A stretch of DNA of 64,000 bases, taken from positions 20,001 to 84,000 of the forward strand of contig VGDP01000002.1 of NCBI GenBank assembly GCA_016869675.1, in the 5' to 3' direction. This document shows positions 50,646 through 60,558 of the stretch, piece after piece. This DNA is from Alphaproteobacteria bacterium (GTDB taxonomy: Bacteria; Pseudomonadota; Alphaproteobacteria; SP197). Position 1 is the stretch's first letter; every line of letters starts with the position of its first letter. The notes under the pieces were generated by a model that searched no databases, had not been told where the DNA came from, and worked only from the letters and a program-made list of their open reading frames with translations. The translations under genes and the position numbers were made by a program.

Positions 50646-51695
50646 ATGTACGGTTCGACGAAGAGGACGCTGCTCGGCTTCGCCGCGGCGTCGGCACTCG
50701 TCGGCGCCATGGCCGCGTCGGCCAGCGCCGTGGAGGTGAAGAAGCTGGCCGTGCTGGTGCCCGAGCAGGGCACCGATTTCGGCTGGAACCAGCAGGGCGT
50801 CGACGCCGCCCGGGCCGTGGCCGAGAAGTACGGCCTGGAGTTCCTGCCGGCCGAGGGTCTGGGCTACGGCGACGTGCGCCCGACGCTGCGCGAGTTGGCT
50901 GGCGAGGGTGCCAGCCTGATGATCGCCCACGCCAGCGGCTACAACACCGCGGCGCCCGAGATCGCGGCGGAGACCGGCGTGCCGGTGGCCATCGTCGACG
51001 CGCCCGACGCGCTGAAGGCCGGGCTGGTCGCCGACTACACGCTGAGCGGCCACGAAGGCGCCTATCTGGCCGGCGTGCTGGCCGCGACCATGACGCGCAC
51101 CGGCACGCTCGGCATCGTCACCTCGGGCGAGCCGCCGAGCTGGAACTCGCAGTCGGCCGCGTTCGCCCAAGGGGCGAAGGCAACCAAGGCGGACATCAAG
51201 CTCCTGTACGCTGTGATCGGCCCTGCGGCCTACGCCGACGCGGCCGGTGGCCGGCGCGTCACCGAAACGGTGATCGCGGCGGGCGCCGACATCGTGTTCG
51301 GCCAGGGCGACGGTTCGTCCTTCGGCATGATCGAGGCGGTCGAGACCACCAAGGCATCCGACGGCGGCCAGGCGTGGTTCATCGACGTGATCGGCGACAA
51401 GAGCTCAATCGACAAGGGCTTCCTGCTGTCGTCGGTGCTGTGGAATATGGTGCCGGTCTACTCGGCCATGGTCGAGGACCTGCAGAACGACGCCTTCGGC
51501 ACGCGCGGCTATTCCATCGGCCTGGCCGATGATTCCGTGCAACTGCTGAAGACCAGCCACATCCCCGACGACGTGTGGGCGACCGTCATGGGCGTGCGCG
51601 ACCAGATCGTCGGCGGCTCGCTCAAGCTCGAGCCTGTGTGGGACGCCGAGGCGGTCCGGGCGCTGATGAACTCGGTCGAGATCGGCGAGGAGTAA
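50646..51695 (+). CDS. BMP-family ABC transporter substrate-binding protein
   Basis: A 349-residue periplasmic protein of the BMP/PnrA family. The signal peptide runs to about ASASAVEVKK. The mature protein starts KLAVLVPEQGTDFGWNQQG, with GGRRVTETVIAAGADIVFGQ and WFIDVIGDKSSIDKGFLLSS lining the ligand cleft. Known BMP proteins bind nucleosides, or in one case autoinducer- or riboflavin-like ligands. It heads a complete importer (ATPase and two permeases follow). The neighbouring enzymes suggest that the ligand here is a pyridine such as a B6 vitamer or 4-pyridoxate; this is inference. Confidence 0.92.
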   Translation: MYGSTKRTLLGFAAASALVGAMAASASAVEVKKLAVLVPEQGTDFGWNQQGVDAARAVAEKYGLEFLPAEGLGYGDVRPTLRELAGEGASLMIAHASGYNTAAPEIAAETGVPVAIVDAPDALKAGLVADYTLSGHEGAYLAGVLAATMTRTGTLGIVTSGEPPSWNSQSAAFAQGAKATKADIKLLYAVIGPAAYADAAGGRRVTETVIAAGADIVFGQGDGSSFGMIEAVETTKASDGGQAWFIDVIGDKSSIDKGFLLSSVLWNMVPVYSAMVEDLQNDAFGTRGYSIGLADDSVQLLKTSHIPDDVWATVMGVRDQIVGGSLKLEPVWDAEAVRALMNSVEIGEE

Positions 51696-51747
51696 GACGG
51701 GTAGCGCGGGCGGGGGCCACGCGCCCCCGCCCCAACCCCGGCGCGCC

Positions 51748-53339
<1,592 letters not shown>

Positions 53340-53343
<4 letters not shown>

Positions 53344-54377
53344 GCGCGCGCGAGGCGATCGCCGGCGCGCTGCGCGTCGCGCTGCCCATCGCGCTGGCGC
53401 TGACGGTCGGCGGCGCCGTGCTGCTGGCGCTGGGCAAGGACCCGATCGACTACTACGTCTTCGTCGTCGAGCGTGGGCTGCTGAGCTGGGCCGGATTCCA
53501 GGAATCGCTCACCCGCTCGGCGCCGCTGCTGCTGATCGCGGCGGGACTGATCGTCGCGTTCCGCGCCGGCATCTGGAATCTGGGCGTGGACGGCCAGTTC
53601 CTGCTGGCCGCCGTGATCGCCGCGGCGCTGGCGCCTGAACTGATCGCGTTCCTGCCCGGCTTGCTGACCCTGCTGATCGGCTTCGTCGTGGCGGCGCTGG
53701 TCGGCGCCGCGTGGTCGCTGGTGCCGGCGCTGCTGAAGGCGCGCATCGGCGTCAACGAGATCGTGACGTCCCTGATGATGTCGTTCCTCGGCATTTCGCT
53801 GGCCAACGTGCTGATCAAGATCCCGTTCAACGACCCCGCGACCACGGTGCCGCAGACCCGCACGCTGGCGGTCGAGGACCGCCTGCCGCGCCTGTTCGAC
53901 ACCACCGTCCACGCCGGCATCGTGATCGCCGTGGCGGCGGTCGTGCTGGTGCACCTGATGATGACGCGCACGGCCTTCGGCCTGCGTCTGCAGATGGTCG
54001 GCGCCAACCCGCGCGCGGCGCAACACGCCGGGCTCGACGTCGGCCGCCTGACCGTGGCGACCTTCGCGCTGTCGGCCGGGCTGGCTGGCATGGGCGGCGC
54101 GGCGGACGCACTGGGCGTGCTGGGCACCATCCGCGCCGATTGGGATCCGGGCTACGGCCTGCTGGTGGTGCCGCTGGTGTTCCTGGCGCGCTTTCACGGC
54201 ATTGCAGTGATCGGCTTCACGCTGTTCTTCGCGGTGCTGATGATCGGTGGCGAGAGCGCGGCGCGGCGGTTGGGCGTACCCAACTTCTTCGTCCTCGTGC
54301 TGGTCGGTCTGCTGCTGCTGTTCCTGGCGGTGGTCGAGTACCTGGACCAAATGCGCCGGCGCCGGCGCGTGGCCTGA
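53340..54377 (+). CDS. ABC permease 1 of the BMP importer
   Basis: A 345-residue permease (BPD_transp_2 family) with about ten hydrophobic helices. The signature AGLIVAFRAGIWNLGVDGQF and ARIGVNEIVTSLMMSFLGISL are typical of YufP/NupP-type nucleoside permeases. The coupling segment FGLRLQMVGANPRAAQHAGL is present. Translationally coupled to the ATPase; the second permease begins 3 bp downstream. Confidence 0.93.
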
Positions 54378-54380
54378 ACC

Positions 54381-55316
54381 ATGGACGCCATCCTCAGCCC
54401 CGCCTTCGTCACCGCGCTGCTGCTGGGCGCCGTGACGGCGGGCACGCCGCTGCTGCTGGCCGGCCTGGGCGAACAGATCGCCGAGAAGGCCGGCGTGCTG
54501 AACATCGGCATCGAGGGTATGATGCTGATGGGCGCCTATGTCGGCTTCGTCGCGGCGTTCACCACCGGATCGTTCTGGATGGGTTTCGCCGGCGGCGCAG
54601 CGGGCGGCGTCGCGGTCGCCGTGCTGATGTCGATCCTGTGCGTGCGTCTGGGCATGAACCAGATCGTCATCGGCATCGCGTTGACCCTGGGCGCCGAGGG
54701 ACTGACCGCGCTGCTGCATCATTTCCAGTTCAGCCGGTCGTACCCCCGCCTGCCGGACGTGCCAGTGCTCGAGATCCCTGGCCTCGCCGCGATCCCCGTG
54801 ATCGGCCCGGTGCTGTTCGCCCACCACCCGCTGGTCTACCTGGCGGTCGGCCTGGTCGTCCTGCTGGGCTGGCTGTTCCGGCGCACCAACATGGGCCTCA
54901 ACCTGGAGGCGGCGGGCCAGAAGCCTGGCGCGCTGGACGCGGCCGGTGTCGGTGTGATCGCGACGCGCACCTGGGCGGTGCTGACGACCGGCGCGCTGGC
55001 CGGCATCGGCGGCGCCTTCATGGCGACCGTCGGCGCCGGGCTGTTCGTGCCGTTCATGACCGGCGGCGCCGGTTTCATCGGCATCGTGCTGGCCATGCTG
55101 GCGCGCGGCCGCCCGCTGTGGGTGATGCTGGGCGCGCTGCTGTTCGGCATCAGCCTGGCGCTGACCACCGCGTTCCAGGTCGCCGGATTCAACATCCCGA
55201 CCGACGTGGTCCACATGCTGCCTTTCGCCATGGTGATCGTGGTGCTGGTGCTGTTCGCCCGGCACAGCGTGCTGCCCCCGGCGCTGGGGCTACCCTACGT
55301 GCGGAGCGATCGTTAG
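54381..55316 (+). CDS. ABC permease 2 of the BMP importer
   Basis: A 311-residue permease of the YufQ/NupQ type. It has GLGEQIAEKAGVLNIGIEGM and GMNQIVIGIALTLGAEGLTA, then coupling segment NLEAAGQKPGALDAAGVGV. It pairs with the longer permease to form the channel. The 4-pyridoxolactonase-like gene starts 26 bp downstream behind a purine-rich AGGAGG-type site, suggesting one operon. Confidence 0.93.
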   Translation: MDAILSPAFVTALLLGAVTAGTPLLLAGLGEQIAEKAGVLNIGIEGMMLMGAYVGFVAAFTTGSFWMGFAGGAAGGVAVAVLMSILCVRLGMNQIVIGIALTLGAEGLTALLHHFQFSRSYPRLPDVPVLEIPGLAAIPVIGPVLFAHHPLVYLAVGLVVLLGWLFRRTNMGLNLEAAGQKPGALDAAGVGVIATRTWAVLTTGALAGIGGAFMATVGAGLFVPFMTGGAGFIGIVLAMLARGRPLWVMLGALLFGISLALTTAFQVAGFNIPTDVVHMLPFAMVIVVLVLFARHSVLPPALGLPYVRSDR

Positions 55317-55342
55317 GATTTCGGGAACGAGGAGGAGCGGCC

Positions 55343-56149
55343 ATGGCCGACACGAAGGTCTACCTGCTGGACGGCGGCACCCTGGTGATCGACGGCTATC
55401 ACGTGTTTTGGAACCGGGGCCCCGGCGGCGAGGTGCGCTTCCCGTGCTACGCGGTGCTGATCGAGCACAAGGATGGCCGCTACATCTTCGACACCGGCTA
55501 CGACCACGCCCACGTTCAGCGCGTGCTGCCCTTCGAGAAACCGATCCAGACGCGCGAGCAGACCATCCCCGGCGCGCTGGCCACGCTGGGGCTGAAGCCC
55601 CAGGACATCGACTATGTCATCAACTCGCACTACCACTTCGATCATTGCGGCGGGAACAAGCATTTGACGAAGGCGTGCACGCTCTGCCACGCCAAGGAGC
55701 TGGAGGCGAGCGGCAACTGCCAGCCCTTCGAGCACCTGGGCTATTCGGACCTGACGTTCCACCCCGAGCTCGCGCGCAAGCAGAAGAACCCGTTGCCGCC
55801 CGACCCGGCCATGGACATCTACACGCCGCGCTTCGAGACCCTGAAGGGCGACCAGGAGATCGCCAAGGGCCTGTGGCTGTTCGAGACCCCGGGCCACACC
55901 GCCGGGCACTACAGCCTGATGGTTGAGCTGAAGGGCCGGCGGCCCATGCTGTTCACGGCGGACGCCTGCTACAGCAAGAAGAACATGGACCTGATGTGCA
56001 TCTCGTCGTTCCACCTGGACCCGGTGGCGAGCGTCAAGTCGCTGCACTGCCTGAAGGAGCTGGCGGCCAAGCACGACGCCGAGTTGTTTTACTCGCACGA
56101 CGCCGAGAGCTTCGCGACGTACCAGAAGGGCCCGGCGTACTACGCGTAG
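55343..56149 (+). CDS. 4-Pyridoxolactonase-like metallo-beta-lactamase-fold hydrolase
   Basis: A 268-residue zinc hydrolase of the AHL-lactonase family. The dinuclear zinc motif is NSHYHFDHCGGN, later ligands are in ETPGHTAGHYSL, LFTADACYS and LFYSHDAESF. Its opening (TKVYLLDGGTLVIDGYHVFW then NRGPGGEVRFP) and its length equal those I recall for 4-pyridoxolactonase of Mesorhizobium loti, which opens 4-pyridoxolactone to 4-pyridoxate in vitamin B6 degradation. It is therefore more likely a pyridoxolactonase than a quorum-quenching enzyme. GAGGAGG-like sequence before ATG 55343 supports the start. It ends next to a foldback repeat. Confidence 0.85.
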   Translation: MADTKVYLLDGGTLVIDGYHVFWNRGPGGEVRFPCYAVLIEHKDGRYIFDTGYDHAHVQRVLPFEKPIQTREQTIPGALATLGLKPQDIDYVINSHYHFDHCGGNKHLTKACTLCHAKELEASGNCQPFEHLGYSDLTFHPELARKQKNPLPPDPAMDIYTPRFETLKGDQEIAKGLWLFETPGHTAGHYSLMVELKGRRPMLFTADACYSKKNMDLMCISSFHLDPVASVKSLHCLKELAAKHDAELFYSHDAESFATYQKGPAYYA

Positions 56150-56154
56150 TCCTC

Positions 56155-56275
56155 TCACCATCCCCTCACCCCGTCCCTCTCCCGCAAGGGGACAGGGCGC
56201 GTGGTGTCTCTCCCCTCGCCCCTCGAGGGAGAGGGAGGGGCCCAACGCGAAGCGTTGGGAGGGTGAGGGGGTGGG
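56155..56275. repeat. Foldback intergenic repeat between convergent genes
   Basis: About 120 bp of nested inverted repeats fill the gap. The outer arms are CCCCTCACCC (56162-56171) and GGGTGAGGGG (56261-56270). Middle arms are CCCTCTCCC (56175-56183) and GGGAGAGGG (56227-56235), with the 10-bp palindrome CCCTCGAGGG inside (56220-56229). A separate perfect hairpin, CCCAACGC-GAA-GCGTTGGG, lies at 56241-56259. The composition resembles REP/MITE-like palindromes dispersed in many GC-rich proteobacteria. It could serve as a two-way terminator. Confidence 0.75.
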
Positions 56276-56281
56276 CGGCCG

Positions 56282-57514
56282 CTACAGCACGCGGTCGAGG
56301 GCGGCGACGAGCCGATGCGCCTCCTCGACCGTGTTGTAATGGACCAGGCTCGCGCGCACGACGCCGCCCCGGCCGCCGACACCCCACGCGTCGATCGCGC
56401 GGCGCGCGTAGAAGTCACCGGCGCGGATGCCAATGCGATCGTTCAGCAGGGCTTGGGGGATCTCGGTCGCGTCGCGCCCGGGCACCGTGAAGGTGAAGGT
56501 TGGCACCCGCGTCGCCTTGGACGGATCGCGGCTGCCGTTGAGCCGAACCTTGGGGTGATTGGCCAGGAAATCGAGCACCACCGCGTTCAGCGCCTGTTCG
56601 TGATCGGCAACTAGGCCGAACACCTGGCGCGCGCGGTCCCGGCGGTCGGCGTTGCTGCGCGGGAAGTGGCGTTCGTGCAGGGCGTCGATGTAGCCGCCGA
56701 TGCCGGCCAGCGACGCGGTGAGCTCGTGGTTGACCCCGCCCGGGTTGAGCTTGAGCGGGATGTCGTTCTCGCCGATGAAGAAGTGGTTGAGCGCGCGCGC
56801 CTTCTGGAACAGCTCGCGCTTGCCATAGAGCGCCGCGAGGTGGGGCCCATAGAGCTTGTACAGGCTGAACAGGTAGAAATCGACGTCGAGCGCCTTGACG
56901 TCGAGCGCACGGTGCGGCGCGTACGCCACCGCGTCTACGCAGACCAGCGCGCCGGCGTCGTGGGCGACGCGCGTCAGGGCCGCCACGTCGTGGATCACGC
57001 CGACCACGTTCGAGCACTGGGTGAAGCACACCAGCCGCGTGCGCTCGGTCAGCAGCGCGCGCAGGCCTTCGGCGGCCAGTTCGCAGGTGTCGGGGTCGAA
57101 GCGCCATTCCTTGATCGTCGCGCCGATCTCGGCCAGGCGGCGCCAGGCGCCATTGTTCGCCTCGTGATCCAGGTTGGTGACGATCACCTCGTCGCCCGGC
57201 TTCAGCCACGGCCGGATGGCGTGGCTGAGCAGGAACACGTTCATGGTGGTCGAGGGGCCGATCATGACTTCGGACCGATCGGCGCCAATCAGCGCGGCGA
57301 TGGCGCGCTGGCCTTCGTGGATCTTGGTCTCGGCCTCGGCGGACGCCGGGAACGCCGCGCCCGGCTGCACCTGGTTGCGCCGCAGGTAGCCGTCGAGCCA
57401 ATCGATCACCTGGGTCGGTACCAGCGTGCCGCCCGCGTTCTCCATGATCGTCCAGCCGTCGGCCAGCGCGGGGAAGTGCGCGCGCACGAATTCCAGATCT
57501 AGCGTGGGGGCCAT
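56282..57514 (-). CDS. Cysteine-desulfurase-like class V aminotransferase-family protein
   Basis: A 410-residue PLP protein of the VC1184-like subfamily. It contains ENAGGTLVPTQVIDWLDGYL, NLDHEANNGAWRRLAEIG, the Asp in CVDAVAYAPHRALDV and the PLP lysine in LFSLYKLYGPHLAALYG. The C-terminal domain ends GVVRASLVHYNTVEEAHRLV. This subfamily lacks clear evidence for sulfur transfer; aminotransfer, lyase or desulfurase action are possible. It stands apart from the upstream oxidase operon by 230 bp containing a terminator-like hairpin. Confidence 0.87.
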   Translation of the reverse strand: MAPTLDLEFVRAHFPALADGWTIMENAGGTLVPTQVIDWLDGYLRRNQVQPGAAFPASAEAETKIHEGQRAIAALIGADRSEVMIGPSTTMNVFLLSHAIRPWLKPGDEVIVTNLDHEANNGAWRRLAEIGATIKEWRFDPDTCELAAEGLRALLTERTRLVCFTQCSNVVGVIHDVAALTRVAHDAGALVCVDAVAYAPHRALDVKALDVDFYLFSLYKLYGPHLAALYGKRELFQKARALNHFFIGENDIPLKLNPGGVNHELTASLAGIGGYIDALHERHFPRSNADRRDRARQVFGLVADHEQALNAVVLDFLANHPKVRLNGSRDPSKATRVPTFTFTVPGRDATEIPQALLNDRIGIRAGDFYARRAIDAWGVGGRGGVVRASLVHYNTVEEAHRLVAALDRVL

Positions 57515-57594
57515 GGCTTCCTCCGGCGGGGACGGCGGACCTTAGGGAGGAGGTGGTGCGCGGTCAACGCGCCGGGTGCCGGGTGGAAACGAAT

Positions 57595-57624
57595 GCGGCC
57601 CCGTCGGGGGCGCGACGGGGCCGC
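57595..57624 (-). terminator. Strong hairpin terminator between the oxidase operon and the class V gene
   Basis: A perfect 12-bp stem, GCGGCCCCGTCG (57595-57606) and CGACGGGGCCGC (57613-57624), with a 6-base loop. On the minus strand it is followed by ATTCGTTTCC, which is moderately T-rich. It lies about 125 bp after the oxidase stop. A weaker 6-bp hairpin (GCCTCC-GGAC-GGAGGC) sits at 57659-57674 in the same gap. Confidence 0.7.
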
Positions 57625-57731
57625 GCAGCGCGAACCGGAGGGAGGCGGGGAGGCGCCTGCCTCCGGACGGAGGCGTCTCGCGCTGAGGACGGTAACCTTG
57701 TAGCGGGCCGTGCGTGAAGCCTGCCGTTTCA

Positions 57732-57755
57732 GATCATGAACGATCGTTCATGATC
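57732..57755. promoter_or_regulatory. Perfect 24-bp palindrome at the end of the oxidase operon
   Basis: The half GATCATGAACGA (57732-57743) is followed directly by its exact complement inverse (57744-57755). The oxidase stop codon lies inside it. The core TGAACGATCGTTCA has the form of a TetR-family operator. No regulator gene of that family is visible nearby, and there is no T-run to make it a terminator. Confidence 0.45.
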
Positions 57756-58869
57756 GGGGGGCGAACCGGCCGATGGCGAAGGGCGCGATGGGCGAGGGTG
57801 TCGCGCCGTCGAGGATGAGTTCGGCCAGGATCTTCCCCGCCATGGGCCCGAGCTGAAACCCGTGGCCCGAGAAGCCGAAGGCGTGGAACAGGCCGGGCGT
57901 GGTGCGGCTCGCGCCGATCACCGGGATCAGGTCGTCGGTCTCGCCCTCGATGCCGGTCCACACCCGGATGATCATCAGGTGGCGCAGGTGCGGGATCAAT
58001 TCGTGCGCCACGGCCGCCGCGTCGATCGTGGCGTCGGGCACCACGTGATGCCGTGTCGTCGCCGTATCCGCGATACCGTCGCCGCCGCCGAAGATCACAT
58101 TGCCGCGCGCGATCTGGCGCAGATAGATTGCGCCGCCGACGATGCCGAGCACCGGCGCCACGCGGTGCGGCGCCGGCTCGGTCACGATCATCTGCGGCGC
58201 GATGGTGTGCATGGTGACGGGTTCGCCGAAGCGTGCCGCCAGACCGGCGCCCCACGCGCCTGCGGCGTTGACCAGCACGCGCGCCTTGAGTTCGAGTCCC
58301 GAGCGCGTGGCGACGCGGAAGCCCGCGCCGTCGCGCTCTATGGCGCTCGCCTCCTCGCCTTCGCGCACCTCCGCGCAGGCGGCGCGCGCGGCGCGGGCGA
58401 AGGCCGGCGCCACCAGGCGCGGGTTGGCGTGGCCGTCGTTCGGGCAGAAGCAGCCGGCGACCGGCACGCCCGACAGCCACGGCCAGCGTTCGCGCAAGGC
58501 CTGGCCGCGCACCATATCGGTGGCGAGGCCAAGTTTGGCGGCCTCGGCCGAGAACGTCTCGAGCACGCGTGCGTCGGCCTCGGTACGTGCCAGCCGCAGG
58601 TGGCCGGTCACCGTGAATTCGCCGTCGACGCCGATCAGCGCCGGCAGGTTGTCCCAGATCTCGCGCCGGCTGCGCATGGCCAGCGGCACCTCGGCCAGAT
58701 GCCGGCCGTTCTGGCGCACGCCGCCGAAGTTGACGCCGCTGGCCTGGGCGCCGGCCAAGCCCTTTTCCAGCAGGACCACGGGCACGCTGCGCCTGGCCAG
58801 GTGAAGCGCGGTCGACGCGCCGGCGAGGCCGCCGCCGATGACGCAGACCTCGGTGGCGAGCGCGCTCAT
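57748..58869 (-). CDS. FAD-dependent amine/opine oxidoreductase, beta-type subunit
   Basis: A 373-residue DAO-family flavoprotein. The FAD-binding start is VCVIGGGLAGASTALHLARR, followed by GVNFGGVRQNGR and NDGHANPRLVAPAFARAA. The C-terminal RVWTGIEGETDDLIPVIG and FHAFGFSGHGFQLGPMAGKI is typical of sarcosine oxidase beta/HcnC/opine oxidase subunit B. With the two upstream genes it forms a three-gene set for a hetero-oligomeric dehydrogenase such as octopine/nopaline oxidase, D-hydroxyproline dehydrogenase or cyanide synthase. Its ATG overlaps the stop of the upstream subunit (ATGA at 58869). Confidence 0.88.
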   Translation of the reverse strand: MSALATEVCVIGGGLAGASTALHLARRSVPVVLLEKGLAGAQASGVNFGGVRQNGRHLAEVPLAMRSRREIWDNLPALIGVDGEFTVTGHLRLARTEADARVLETFSAEAAKLGLATDMVRGQALRERWPWLSGVPVAGCFCPNDGHANPRLVAPAFARAARAACAEVREGEEASAIERDGAGFRVATRSGLELKARVLVNAAGAWGAGLAARFGEPVTMHTIAPQMIVTEPAPHRVAPVLGIVGGAIYLRQIARGNVIFGGGDGIADTATTRHHVVPDATIDAAAVAHELIPHLRHLMIIRVWTGIEGETDDLIPVIGASRTTPGLFHAFGFSGHGFQLGPMAGKILAELILDGATPSPIAPFAIGRFAPRS

Positions 58870-60215
58870 GGCGCCCGGCACGCGCCGATGGGTATGGGCT
58901 TGACCGGCGCCTGGGCGCGCAAGCGCCCCACCGCGCCGACCGGCATGGCGCACGCCGCGGCCAACACGTAGGCCGCGGCGACGCCGCACACACGGCCCTG
59001 GCAACGACCCATGCCCACGCGGCAGAGCGCCTTCACTCGGTTGATCTCGCGCGCGCCGGTCTCGCGCGCGGCCGCACGCAGGGCGCCGACGGTCACAGCC
59101 TCGCAGCGGCACAGGATGACGTCGTCGGCGAGGCCGGCGGCCAGATGCCCGGGGAAGGGGAACGCCGTGCGCAGCCCGTCGCGGAAGCGGCGCGCGGCCG
59201 CAGGCGACGGTGGCACGGCCGCGCCATCATCCAGGCCCAGGTCCGCGAGCGTGGCCAGCGCGGCACGGCGGCCCGCGTGCTCGGCCGCGCGCGCACCCAG
59301 GATGCCGGCGCCGTCGCCCGCCAGGTAGACGCGCGGCGCGACGCGCCCCGCCGCATCCGCGACCGGCAGCCACAGGCCGTCGGCGGGTTCGAAGGCGAAG
59401 CGCGCGCCAGCCAGCTCGGCCAGCTGGGTCTCGGGCTTCAGGCCGTAGCCGAACGCGATGGCATCGCACGCCACCTCGTGCTCGGCGCCGGCGCTGTCGC
59501 GCCAGCGCAGTCCCTCGACCGCGTCTCGGCCCAGGGCAGCGAGCGGTGTGATGCCGTGGCGCACCGGTACCCGGCCGGCCAAACGGGCGCGGTAGGCGAT
59601 GCCCCGGCCGAGCCGTACGGGATCGGCGGCCAGGCTCCACGCGCCTCGGCGCAGGCGCCGGGCGTCGCTCGTCTCGAACAGGCCGACCACCTCGACGCCC
59701 GCCTTCCGGTACTGGTGGGCGACGAGCGTGAGCAGCGGGCCGGTGCCGAGGAACGCCACGCGCCGACCGACCGCGCAGCCCTGGGCCTTGAGTGCCACCT
59801 GGGCGCCGCCCAGCGTGTAGACCCCCGGCAGGGTCCAGCCGGCGAAGGGCACCACCAGGTCCATGGCGCCCGGCGCCAGGATCAGGGCGTCGAACGGCTG
59901 CCGGCGGAGCGTGCCGTCATGCAGGGTGTGCACGGCGCCGGCCCACACGTTCCAGGCGAGCGTGTCGGGCCGGTGATCGATCCGGGGCAGCAAGCCGTCG
60001 AACAGCGCGTGCAGCGCCTGCGCGCGCGAAGCATCGAAGCCGTAGAGAGCGCGCGGTATTCGCACGAAGCCCGGCGGCGGACGGCGGTAGATCTGGCCGC
60101 CGGCGCGCGGTTGTTCGTCGATCACGACGGGTCCGAGGCCGGCGTGGACCAGCACCTCGGCGGCACGGATGCCGGCCGGGCCCGCCCCGACGATCACGAC
60201 GCGCGGCTGGGTCAT
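58866..60215 (-). CDS. FAD/NAD(P)-binding oxidoreductase subunit with C-terminal [2Fe-2S] domain (OoxA/HcnB-like)
   Basis: A 449-residue subunit. The N-terminal FAD site is VVIVGAGPAGIRAAEVLVHA with EQPRAGGQIYRR. A second dinucleotide fold has VAFLGTGPLLTLVAHQYRKA, and VYLAGDGAGILGARAAEHAG follows. Near the C-terminus CRCEAVTVGALR and GMGRCQGRVCG give the four cysteines of a BFD-like [2Fe-2S] site. This is the alpha-type subunit of opine/hydroxyproline/HCN-type dehydrogenases. It is coupled at both ends by 4-bp overlaps. Confidence 0.88.
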   Translation of the reverse strand: MTQPRVVIVGAGPAGIRAAEVLVHAGLGPVVIDEQPRAGGQIYRRPPPGFVRIPRALYGFDASRAQALHALFDGLLPRIDHRPDTLAWNVWAGAVHTLHDGTLRRQPFDALILAPGAMDLVVPFAGWTLPGVYTLGGAQVALKAQGCAVGRRVAFLGTGPLLTLVAHQYRKAGVEVVGLFETSDARRLRRGAWSLAADPVRLGRGIAYRARLAGRVPVRHGITPLAALGRDAVEGLRWRDSAGAEHEVACDAIAFGYGLKPETQLAELAGARFAFEPADGLWLPVADAAGRVAPRVYLAGDGAGILGARAAEHAGRRAALATLADLGLDDGAAVPPSPAAARRFRDGLRTAFPFPGHLAAGLADDVILCRCEAVTVGALRAAARETGAREINRVKALCRVGMGRCQGRVCGVAAAYVLAAACAMPVGAVGRLRAQAPVKPIPIGACRAP

Positions 60216-60487
60216 CGGGTGACCAGCTCCATGCCGTCCTCGGCCGGCGTCGTGCAGGCGCGCACGCGGCGGCCGTCGGCCAGCGCGACCCAGCAATCCT
60301 GGCACGCGCCCATCAGGCACAGGCCGGCGCGCGGTCCGTCGCCGAACTCGCCCGCGCGCACGCGGCGGCCGGCCAGCAGCAGCGCGGTCAACACCGTGTC
60401 GCCGGCCAGCGCGGTGACGGCCTGGCCGTCCACGATCAAGCGGATCGACGGGCGCGCGTGCTCGGCGATGCGAAGAAACTGCGACAC
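60212..60487 (-). CDS. Small (2Fe-2S)-binding subunit (HcnA/OoxC-like)
   Basis: A 91-residue plant-type ferredoxin-like protein. Three visible cluster cysteines lie in CLMGACQDCWVAL and the fourth in VRACTTPAEDGM. Such small subunits carry electrons from the flavin subunits to the respiratory chain. The GTG at 60487 (VSQFLRIAEH) gives a typical size; a longer frame to 60535 is open. It is the first gene of the oxidase operon and is divergent from the class III aminotransferase gene, with about 70 bp between. Confidence 0.85.
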   Translation of the reverse strand: MSQFLRIAEHARPSIRLIVDGQAVTALAGDTVLTALLLAGRRVRAGEFGDGPRAGLCLMGACQDCWVALADGRRVRACTTPAEDGMELVTR

Positions 60488-60558
60488 GGGGACCTTAGGT
60501 GTTGTCGTGGCGGGCCGGGAGGCCGAGGATAACACGCGATGGCCTCGACGGACGTCCC

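Noticed and set aside
55343-56149. Quorum-quenching N-acyl homoserine lactonase
   Set aside because: The HxHxDH fold is shared, but the N-terminal sequence, the length and the neighbouring FHMPC-dehydrogenase-like gene fit 4-pyridoxolactonase better. AHL activity as a side reaction cannot be excluded.
57734-58993. Second frame over the DAO-type gene
   Set aside because: It is an Arg-rich shadow in another frame on the same strand. The frame ending at 57748 carries the FAD-binding and C-terminal family motifs.
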